A stretch of DNA of 5,252 bases. It comes from an uncultured Bacteroidales bacterium (GTDB lineage Bacteria > Bacteroidota > Bacteroidia > Bacteroidales > F082). The notes below the pieces were generated by a model, which was given only the letters and a program-made list of their open reading frames with translations, had not been told where the DNA came from and ran no database searches. The translations under genes and the position numbers were made by a program. Each line of letters starts with the position of its first letter. The stretch's first letter is position 1. Where the stretch lies: positions 1-5,252 of the forward strand of contig CALAZZ010000222.1 of assembly GCA_937926515.1 (NCBI GenBank), given 5' to 3'. Of the stretch, positions 1 through 5,252 are shown in pieces.

Positions 1-19
1 TCATTGTTTTGAAGATCAC

Positions 20-55
20 AAAAACCCTTCGTGGATAGGCCTCGGAGGGTTTTTT
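20..55 (+). terminator. Rho-independent terminator (left copy)
   Basis: The arms at 20-31 and 43-54 pair over 12 bp with one G-U wobble, around an 11-base loop, and the right arm runs into six T (50-55). The left arm begins with five A, so it could also act weakly on the minus strand. The gene it ends would lie left of the window. Positions 18-37 match 4526-4545 at 19 of 20 bases, so this is one of two sister terminators that bound the gene block. Confidence 0.8.
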
Positions 56-331
56 GTTACCATATGTGAAAGAAAAATTAAATAAGGCCCTAAGCACCAC
101 CATATCATTATGTTCGCATCATACAGAAATTAATTTTTAGAAAAAATCCAAAATGAATGGTTAGGTTTAAGGGCTTATAGGTATTAATGTATAGAAAATA
201 CCATTTTAGCACCGGAACCATTAAAAAATGAACCATTCGGCCACATCCCGGGCACAGCAGTCGTTCATGCTGGTCAAAGGAGTTGATTGCTATGCTATAG
301 ACATTTGTAATGATCTGCATAACAAGGTGTT

Positions 332-341
332 CCCCCCCCCC
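332..341. repeat. Homopolymer tract of ten C
   Basis: Ten consecutive C lie in otherwise A/T-rich non-coding DNA about 240 bases before the peptide gene. Tracts of this length are prone to slipped-strand changes in length and also to sequencing error. It is not inside a supported gene and is too far from the peptide start for an obvious promoter-spacer role. Confidence 0.8.
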
Positions 342-495
342 TCAGTCAATCACGACTTTCTATTTCAGACACAATATTTTTATGCAGGGCTGAGCCCTGA
401 GCCCCATATCGGCTGTAGAGCCTTAAGACACTATGTCCACTATTGCACAACAAAATATATTTTTTGGCTGGGGAAGAATCGATTCGACTGAAGCC

Positions 496-524
496 GCCGT
501 CTGTCAATTAATTTATCAGACGGC
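496..524 (+). promoter_or_regulatory. GC-rich hairpin upstream of peptide gene
   Basis: An 8-bp perfect stem (GCCGTCTG at 496-503 with CAGACGGC at 517-524) encloses a 13-base A/T-rich loop. No T run follows on either strand, so it is not a typical intrinsic terminator. It lies 53 bases before the peptide start codon, at or just upstream of where a promoter would be expected. It could be an operator, a 5' leader structure, or the remnant of a terminator; the sequence does not decide between these. Confidence 0.45.
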
Positions 525-577
525 CTCCATAAAGTCATTGAAAATTAATATTTTATACAATTTAAACAACTTAAATT

Positions 578-760
578 ATGAAAAAAACAATAAAACTCCT
601 GTTATCGACAATAGTACTTTCATTGGTATTATATAGTGTTAATGCTGCTGACTGGATTACCGAGTGTCAAACTTTTACATTTTGTGGTCATTCGGCAGTA
701 GTTTGTGATTCATATGATTATGTCATATGGGATGAAATATATTGCCCGCCGAATGATTGA
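578..760 (+). CDS. Small secreted four-cysteine acidic peptide
   Basis: A 60-residue precursor that I cannot assign to a named family. Residues 1-23 form a clear Sec signal peptide: KK near the start, a hydrophobic core of Leu, Ile and Val, and a cleavage site after SVNA. The predicted mature peptide (residues 24-60) is about 37 residues with four cysteines spaced C-X5-C-X6-C-X12-C at residues 30, 36, 43 and 56, enough for two disulfides in the periplasm or outside the cell. It has seven acidic residues, no Lys or Arg, several aromatic residues and a PPND end. There is no double-glycine leader. The ATG follows an A/T-rich leader with no Shine-Dalgarno, as is normal in this phylum. In outline it recalls other short secreted Bacteroidota peptides such as the NVEALA group, but it lacks that motif before the cleavage site. 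It precedes the GLPGLI/outer-membrane pair on the same strand. Toxin, signal, or ligand or substrate of that pair are all possible; none is shown. Confidence 0.75.
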   Translation: MKKTIKLLLSTIVLSLVLYSVNAADWITECQTFTFCGHSAVVCDSYDYVIWDEIYCPPND

Positions 761-784
761 TTAAATTTATATCTAACTAGTATT

Positions 785-840
785 AGAATGCATAATATCA
801 CCCCTTTAGCATACGTTACAGAGGTGATATTATGCATTCT
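785..840 (+). promoter_or_regulatory. Long intergenic hairpin, possible attenuator or processing site
   Basis: Positions 785-802 and 823-840 are perfect reverse complements over 18 bp. Pairing continues inward with two mismatches (803/822 and 806/819) and one G-U wobble to a four-base loop at 811-814. It begins 24 bases after the peptide stop and ends 28 bases before the chosen GLPGLI start. The bases after it (TTATTT) are T-rich but not a proper T tract, so at most it is a leaky terminator. Other possibilities are an RNase processing or mRNA-stabilising stem, or a palindromic operator. The ATG at 788, which would extend the GLPGLI frame, lies inside the left arm and would be buried in RNA. 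Confidence 0.75.
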
Positions 841-868
841 TTATTTACAAATGAAAATATTAAACCTT

Positions 869-1708
869 ATGAAAAATAAAATAATCTACTTAGGCTTCAT
901 TTGGTTTGTGGTAATTGTGTTTAATCCACACAATTCGCATGCCCAATTTTTCGATTTTCCATCGCGGGTAATTGATAAAGCGAAACTTGTCATTACCTAT
1001 ACAATGAAGTATAAACAAGACACCAACGACCTTGATTTTCAGCGAGAGGAGCCAATGCTGTTAATAATTGGTGAAAAAGTGAGTAAATTTACCAGTAAGA
1101 ATTTTTACCGGTTCCAACAACTAGGCAGGCAAGCCGAACAAGAAGGAAATCTCAGGGCTTTTCTGGATGGAGTTCCTGGAAGTGATTTACGCAGTCGTTT
1201 TTCTTATACAATATACAAAAACCATCCAAAAGGTGCGCTGTCGTTTGTTGATAAAATATTGCCAGCTTTTTTGATTTATGAGGAAGACCTAAATGATTTT
1301 CAATGGCTCTTACTCAATGAGCATGATCTACTTAGCGATTATACTGTTCAAAAAGCTACCATGCACTATGGAGGCAGAAATTGGACTGCCTGGTACACAA
1401 CAGAAATACCTGTCAACAACGGACCATATAAGTTTGGAGGGTTGCCGGGATTGATTCTGAAAATCCATGATAGTGAAGAACATTATGTTTTTGAAATGAT
1501 AGCAATTGAGCGTATGGAAGAAGGTATCTTGATTGAATTCCATGACATGGGCTGGGTGAAAACCAACAGGAAAGATTTCCTTAAAGCTGAAGAAAACTTC
1601 AGGAACGATATCATAAGTAGAGCACGAGAAGCGGGAGCGGGTAGTAGTGCCCAACAAACCGCTGCCAGAAACATGGCGCGCCGCAACAACCCCATCGAAC
1701 TTGAGTAA
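869..1708 (+). CDS. GLPGLI family envelope protein
   Basis: A 279-residue protein of the GLPGLI family, a Bacteroidota group named for its best-conserved motif and without an established biochemical role. The motif is at residues 191-196, preceded by family features: the YGGRNWTAWYTTEIP stretch, then GPYKFG. The C-terminus ends in the typical NNPIEL followed by Glu, after an Ala/Arg-rich tail. Residues 1-25 are a signal peptide with likely cleavage after SHA, so the protein should act in the periplasm or at the outer membrane. I chose the ATG at 869 because it gives a normal signal peptide. An ATG at 851 adds six residues and is possible; the ATG at 788 adds 27 residues, spoils the signal peptide and lies in the hairpin. 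Family members as I remember them usually have Cys in the Y-x-C-x-K-A segment; here residue 160 is Val (DYTVQKA, 157-163). The stop codon abuts the next gene's ATG, which suggests translational coupling. Confidence 0.93.
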   Translation: MKNKIIYLGFIWFVVIVFNPHNSHAQFFDFPSRVIDKAKLVITYTMKYKQDTNDLDFQREEPMLLIIGEKVSKFTSKNFYRFQQLGRQAEQEGNLRAFLDGVPGSDLRSRFSYTIYKNHPKGALSFVDKILPAFLIYEEDLNDFQWLLLNEHDLLSDYTVQKATMHYGGRNWTAWYTTEIPVNNGPYKFGGLPGLILKIHDSEEHYVFEMIAIERMEEGILIEFHDMGWVKTNRKDFLKAEENFRNDIISRAREAGAGSSAQQTAARNMARRNNPIELE

Positions 1709-4369
1709 ATGATAAGCAACAAAACTGGTATAGGATTCTTTTTGCTTGTATTGTTTTGTTTTATACTCGACCATAACATTCGGGCGCAAACACTTATACA
1801 AGGAATTATATTCAAGGAGCATGAGCAGCCTGCTCAATACATCAATGTGGTTGTAAAGCCATTTGACTCATCCATAATAACTGCATTTGGATTCTCCGAT
1901 AGGGACGGGCGGTTTGCAATTACTGTAAATCATGCTGCCGACAGCCTCGACATCATAGCCAGTTCGTTGCATTACAGCAGGCAAATAAAACGTGTGAAAA
2001 ATGTTTCACAGGAATTGTTGTTCTATTTGCAGCCTGATGTCAAGCTACTGGAAACCTTTACTGTAAGGGCTTCGCCTATTGAGCACAAGAGTGACACCAT
2101 CAGCTATCTTGTTCAATCGTTTGCAAGCCAGTCCGACCGTAACATAGAAGATGTGCTACGTCGGATGCCAGGGATTGAAGTAGAATCTGGTGGGCGCATA
2201 CTTTACCAAGGTTTGCCCATACAAAAATTTTATGTAGAAGGTCTCGACCTCATGGATGGGCGCTATGTGGCCATAAGTAGTAATATGCCGCATACAGTTG
2301 TATCAACAGTGGAAGTACTAGAAAACCACCAACCTTTGCGCATACTTGAGGACAGGGTTTCAACACAACAGCCATCACTCAACATCAAACTAAAGAAAAA
2401 TATCACAACAACAGGTAAGGCACAACTGGGCACTGGATATGGAACATCACTGGCATGGGAAGCCAATATCACACCTATGACTTTTACCAAAGAATTTCAG
2501 CTTTTAGGCTCATACCAAGCTAATAATACAGGCGAGGATGTGGCGCAACAACTTAGGGCGGTGGGGTTCCAGGACATGCTGCTACACCCGGAAAAGCCTG
2601 CACAGGATGTGGCACTACTAAAAATTCAAAGGCCCAATCTACCACCAACAGAACAGAATCGATTTCTATTCAACAAAATACACCTGCTAAACCTCAATGG
2701 GTTACTTCGGATTAAACACAACCTTCAATTGCGTACCAACCTGCATTATGTAAATGACTATCAACAACAACGGGCTATTACGAAAAGGCGGGTTTACGCT
2801 CCAAATGATACACTTGCTTTTACCGAAACACTTGAGAACCGCTATCATGATCATTTTCTGCGTGCCGTTTTCACCATCAGCCGTAATGTAAAAGATAATT
2901 ACCTTAGTAACAAATTAAGTATTGAATCAGGTTGGAGCTCACAAAAGGGCTTATTGTATGATGGGTACAAAAACATTAAACAAACCCTTGAAAAACCAGT
3001 ATTTTCAGTTTATAATGATTTCCGCACAGTTCATCCATTAGGATCTAAGCTGGTTGAGTTTTTATCCTATGTCACTTATGATGAAAACAACCATACACTC
3101 CTTGTGAGCCCTGGTGTATTTGAAAGTGCAATAAACGACCATATTGCTTATGATTCGGCCCGCCAGCAAGTGATGATCAAACGCCTATATGCCCATCATT
3201 CAGCAAGTTTTATGTTCCGTTTTAAAAGACTTACTTTTTCCCCTGCACTAGGGCTTGTCAACAGGTACCAAGATCTTGAAAGTGGGATTTTGGTTTCAAT
3301 GAATGGAAACGTCAACCCGGCCGGCAGCGACTTTAGCAACCAAATACAATTTAGCCTTTTTCGTCCTTATGCTAAAACAGGCATCGAATTCAAATCAAAA
3401 GGGCTGACCATCAAAACCGACTTGCCATTGAGTTATAACCGTCTTGTTGCAATTGATGCAACAAACAGGTCACAGCATGTCGGGTTAAACAATCTGTTTT
3501 TCGAACCAAGGTTATCTATACATTATCAATTCAAAGGGTTTTGCCAAATTAGCGGTTCGTATTTCCACACCAACCGCTTAGGAAATATTGATGATGTTCA
3601 TTATAGCTTTATAATTAAAACCTACAACATGCTTTTTCAAAATCCGCTGCAGCAGGATATAACCAAAAACAGTAATATCTCTCTAAGGTTGTCGTATCGA
3701 AACCCTATAACCGCTTTTTTTAATTCTATCATTTACATAAAAGGTATTCGGGTCCATTCCGTCATGTACAGCACCAGTCTGCTACCAGACGGGAAAAGCG
3801 AAATTGTTACGCTAAACATTCCAAATAAAGGTACTTACCACAATGTACAACTTAACAGCAGCAGATATATATCATTTAGCCGCTCAACACTAAGCTTGAA
3901 AGCAAGCTATGTACGAAACAAACGCCAATCGCTGTTAAACGATGAAACATTTTATGTTGAAAACAGCCTATTGCACCTGTCTCCCCAACTTAACACAAGG
4001 ATTACAAGTAGGCTCAATTGCGAATACCGCTTCGAAATGAATCAGCTAAAGACGAAAACTGGAAACACTCGAAACCACCTGATTGACCTTACAAAACATC
4101 ATTTTAATTTATATGCTTTTCCGCGAAGCAACATGATGCTTAGCTTTATGAATGAACTTTATACAATTGATCAGAAAACAAGCATGTTCTCTGATATAAG
4201 TTACCGTCACTCGTTCAAAAGCAAAGGTTTGGACCTAGAATTACAATGGAGTAACATTTTCAACACCAAAACATATACAGATTACCAAACGAGTGTCTAC
4301 ATATTTTATGAATCTATTTATTACTTAAGGCCCGCACAATTGCTTATATCATTAAAGATGAGCTTTTAA
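1709..4369 (+). CDS. TonB-dependent-receptor-like outer-membrane beta-barrel protein, GLPGLI partner
   Basis: An 886-residue outer-membrane protein. Residues 1-26 are a signal peptide ending IRA before Gln. Residues 28 to about 110 form a carboxypeptidase-regulatory-like beta-sandwich domain (start QGIIFKEHEQPAQYINVVV, with the SDRDGRF turn). Residues 127-230 are a plug-like domain: SDTISYLVQSF, IEDVLRRMPGIEV, YQGLPIQKFYVEGLDLMDGRY, VEVLENHQPL and LNIKLKK are all hallmarks of the partner found beside GLPGLI proteins. From about residue 235 to the end, alternating polar/aromatic strands with charged loops form the predicted barrel, which ends in a terminal Phe (KMSF) as expected for Bam-dependent insertion. 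I see no clear TonB box. The length is normal for the family and no frameshift is visible. The ATG follows the GLPGLI stop with no gap, so the two are probably translated from one message. Substrate is unknown: TonB-driven import is the default idea, but peptide binding or export with the neighbours is not excluded. Confidence 0.9.
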   Translation: MISNKTGIGFFLLVLFCFILDHNIRAQTLIQGIIFKEHEQPAQYINVVVKPFDSSIITAFGFSDRDGRFAITVNHAADSLDIIASSLHYSRQIKRVKNVSQELLFYLQPDVKLLETFTVRASPIEHKSDTISYLVQSFASQSDRNIEDVLRRMPGIEVESGGRILYQGLPIQKFYVEGLDLMDGRYVAISSNMPHTVVSTVEVLENHQPLRILEDRVSTQQPSLNIKLKKNITTTGKAQLGTGYGTSLAWEANITPMTFTKEFQLLGSYQANNTGEDVAQQLRAVGFQDMLLHPEKPAQDVALLKIQRPNLPPTEQNRFLFNKIHLLNLNGLLRIKHNLQLRTNLHYVNDYQQQRAITKRRVYAPNDTLAFTETLENRYHDHFLRAVFTISRNVKDNYLSNKLSIESGWSSQKGLLYDGYKNIKQTLEKPVFSVYNDFRTVHPLGSKLVEFLSYVTYDENNHTLLVSPGVFESAINDHIAYDSARQQVMIKRLYAHHSASFMFRFKRLTFSPALGLVNRYQDLESGILVSMNGNVNPAGSDFSNQIQFSLFRPYAKTGIEFKSKGLTIKTDLPLSYNRLVAIDATNRSQHVGLNNLFFEPRLSIHYQFKGFCQISGSYFHTNRLGNIDDVHYSFIIKTYNMLFQNPLQQDITKNSNISLRLSYRNPITAFFNSIIYIKGIRVHSVMYSTSLLPDGKSEIVTLNIPNKGTYHNVQLNSSRYISFSRSTLSLKASYVRNKRQSLLNDETFYVENSLLHLSPQLNTRITSRLNCEYRFEMNQLKTKTGNTRNHLIDLTKHHFNLYAFPRSNMMLSFMNELYTIDQKTSMFSDISYRHSFKSKGLDLELQWSNIFNTKTYTDYQTSVYIFYESIYYLRPAQLLISLKMSF

Positions 4370-4527
4370 TAGCATTACATAGCATGCGTCCAATTTGCTC
4401 TGGCATTAATTTTTTGATCGTCAAAATGATGGAAAACTCATTGGGTATTTAGTGATCAGGATAGTAGTTTAGTACCACTCGAATTGAACGGCTCTCCGCC
4501 TCACCACCAAGGTCTGTCTGCAACAAC

Positions 4528-4564
4528 AAAAACCCTTCGCGGATACTCCACGAAGAGTTTTTTT
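4528..4564 (+). terminator. Rho-independent terminator (right copy)
   Basis: The arms at 4528-4539 and 4551-4562 pair over 12 positions with one C/A mismatch, around an 11-base loop, followed by a seven-T run (4558-4564). It lies about 160 bases after the outer-membrane gene and is the best candidate for the end of the peptide-GLPGLI-outer-membrane unit. The five A on its left side could allow weak activity on the other strand. Positions 4526-4545 match 18-37 at 19 of 20 bases. Confidence 0.78.
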
Positions 4565-4687
4565 ACTACCCATTGCGAATTGATGATAAATTAATGTAGC
4601 ACATTTGCCTAAAGGGTCTGTGCTCGGTGAGGTTGTGGGATGGGGAAAGGTGGTATGCGGAAAAGTTGGTGGTGCAGTAGGTATTAG

Positions 4688-4723
4688 AAAAAAGACCTTC
4701 AAGGTTTCAAAAATCTTGAAGGT
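4688..4723 (-). terminator. Minus-strand terminator-like hairpin without a visible gene
   Basis: ACCTTCAAGG (4695-4704) pairs with TCTTGAAGGT (4714-4723) with one G-U wobble, and three further A-T pairs leave a three-base loop. Read on the minus strand, the stem is followed by one C and then six T (complement of A at 4688-4693), a classical intrinsic terminator. On the plus strand only ATGATTT follows, so termination that way would be weak. No minus-strand gene that it could serve is supported to its right. Confidence 0.6.
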
Positions 4724-4741
4724 ATGATTTACTAAAAAAAA

Positions 4742-5252
4742 CCGCCTTGTCGATTAACTGAAAGCATTATCTTTGAGGTGCTGGCAGCCAACCCCGACGA
4801 ACTCAAAAAGAAGGAACTGATGGAACACCTCGAAAATAAGGCGGAGCCATTACCGGGCTATATGATCGAGATATTGGAAAGCCTTACGGGCAATATCACT
4901 TACAAAACCATATTGAAGGGCCAGATGGCCCAATATGGCGGCAGGGAGGCCCGTGCCGCCGGCATACTTTTGCGCGATATGCTGAACGACAGCATACGCG
5001 ATATGGAAGCCATACGCGGCTTTATGGCCGCCAGGCAAAACCTGCCTATGGACATGCAATTGGTGGATGCCTATATGCAAAGCGGCGAAACCGCCGATGC
5101 GCTGGCCCTGGCGGCCATGCTGCCCCAGCTTTACAACCTCACGGGCGATGCCCTTACGGAGCATGGCCGTTATATAGCGCTGAAGCAACTGCAAGCCGGT
5201 GTAAATAGCAAAAATAAATTCATCAATTTTTCGCAATTACAAATCAGCAGAT
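4742..5252 (+). CDS. 5'-truncated-looking helical protein fragment, runs off the right edge
   Basis: An open plus-strand frame continues to the window edge. The first Met is at 4820, but the frame already reads like protein before it (LTESIIFEVLAANPDELKKK), and the in-frame stop at 4733-4735 leaves no ATG upstream. I therefore think the 5' part has been lost and that coding sequence begins near 4742; a GTG start at 4778 or the ATG at 4820 remain possible. The visible 170 residues are alpha-helical, rich in Ala, Leu and Met, with segments such as LVDAYMQSGETADALALAAMLPQLYNLTG that recall helical-repeat parts of long Bacteroidota surface proteins. That is a resemblance from memory, and I name no family. 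GC is clearly higher than in the cassette: 38 of 60 bases at 4921-4980 against 25 of 60 at 3421-3480. The 128-codon minus-strand frame opposite it is judged its shadow. Confidence 0.6.

Larger units (their letters stand above)
57..577. other. Non-coding A/T-rich intergenic region
   Basis: About 520 bases in which I find no convincing gene. Short open frames exist (for example 228-491 and 433-636 on plus, 108-320 on minus), but none has a signal peptide, a recognisable motif or convincing codon use; one overlaps the start of the peptide gene and another runs through the ten-C tract. The region holds that C tract (332-341), three ACCATT hexamers (200-205, 217-222, 232-237), a 10-bp palindrome (476-485) and a GC-rich hairpin (496-524). 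The last 50 bases before 578 are very A/T-rich. A TTG at 538-540 and a TATACAATTT stretch at 554-563 only loosely resemble the Bacteroidota -33/-7 promoter pattern (TTTG and TANNTTTG), so no promoter is asserted. No tRNA-like cloverleaf was seen. Confidence 0.6.
4370..4741. other. Non-coding region between the outer-membrane gene and the truncated frame
   Basis: About 370 bases without a convincing gene. The minus-strand frame at 4469-4702 is low-complexity and lacks motifs. The region contains a weak dyad (TTTTGA at 4412-4417 with TCAAAA at 4421-4426), the right-hand terminator (4528-4564), a purine-rich plus strand around 4620-4680, a minus-strand terminator-like hairpin (4688-4723) and a run of eight A (4734-4741) directly before the truncated frame. 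Confidence 0.6.

Noticed and set aside
228..491. Plus-strand frame of 87 codons with a PPP stretch
   Set aside because: It runs through the ten-C tract, has no family features or signal peptide, and its composition is that of non-coding DNA.
538..563. Promoter-like TTG plus TATACAATTT before the peptide gene
   Set aside because: The spacer is too short and the -7 match is poor compared with TANNTTTG, so it was not called as a promoter.
433..636. Plus-strand frame of 67 codons overlapping the peptide gene
   Set aside because: Its end overlaps the signal-peptide coding region of the better-supported peptide gene in another frame, and its second half is low-complexity Asn/Lys.
785..840. Hairpin as a miniature mobile element with flanking TATT copies
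   Set aside because: The flanking TATT matches (781-784 and 842-845) are four bases of A/T-rich sequence and not directly adjacent on the right, so chance is sufficient; only one copy is present in the window.
788..868. Upstream extension of the GLPGLI gene to the ATG at 788 (27 extra residues)
   Set aside because: The start would lie in the left arm of the 785-840 hairpin and puts a non-signal segment before a normal signal peptide beginning at 869.
1328..1837. Two overlapping minus-strand frames across the GLPGLI/barrel junction
   Set aside because: They are antisense to two well-supported genes and have no recognisable domains.
4596..4728. Short plus-strand frame with Gly/Val-rich text ending at TGA near 4728
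   Set aside because: No start codon, biased purine-rich composition, and it runs through the minus-strand terminator hairpin.
4850..5236. Minus-strand open frame of 128 codons
   Set aside because: It lies opposite the plus-strand frame that reads as ordinary helical protein with sensible codon use; the minus frame shows no motif and is taken as a shadow.
1..5252. CRISPR array, tRNA or rRNA genes
   Set aside because: No regularly spaced repeats, cloverleaf folds or conserved rRNA segments were seen on either strand.

Overview
The window looks like accessory chromosomal DNA from a member of the Bacteroidota. The main evidence is a GLPGLI-family protein immediately followed by its usual partner, a carboxypeptidase-regulatory-like/plug/beta-barrel outer-membrane protein. 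Genes also start after A/T-rich leaders without a clear Shine-Dalgarno sequence. The genus cannot be told from the sequence.

Layout. Positions 1-56 hold a rho-independent terminator, probably of a gene lying to the left of the window. Positions 57-577 appear non-coding and contain a run of ten C and a GC-rich 8-bp hairpin. Positions 578-760 encode a small secretory peptide of 60 residues; the predicted mature part is about 37 residues, has four cysteines and is strongly acidic. A striking 18-bp perfect (26-position imperfect) hairpin at 785-840 separates it from the GLPGLI gene (869-1708). That gene's stop codon directly abuts the start codon of an 886-residue outer-membrane protein (1709-4369). 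Positions 4370-4741 appear non-coding. They carry a terminator nearly identical in its left arm to the one at the left edge, then a hairpin that reads as a terminator only on the minus strand. From about 4742 to the right edge runs a GC-richer plus-strand reading frame that looks coding but has no convincing start codon, as if its 5' part were missing.

Working model. The peptide, the GLPGLI protein and the outer-membrane protein lie on one strand, all carry signal peptides, and sit between two sister terminators, so they probably form one transcription unit. The internal hairpin may lower expression of the two large genes relative to the peptide. The second and third genes are a recurrent Bacteroidota pair of unproven biochemical role. 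The four-cysteine peptide in front of them is the least explained part of the window and could be a ligand, substrate or effector handled by the envelope pair. That link rests on position only. The broken frame at the right edge and its orphan minus-strand terminator suggest that a rearrangement joined the cassette to older DNA.
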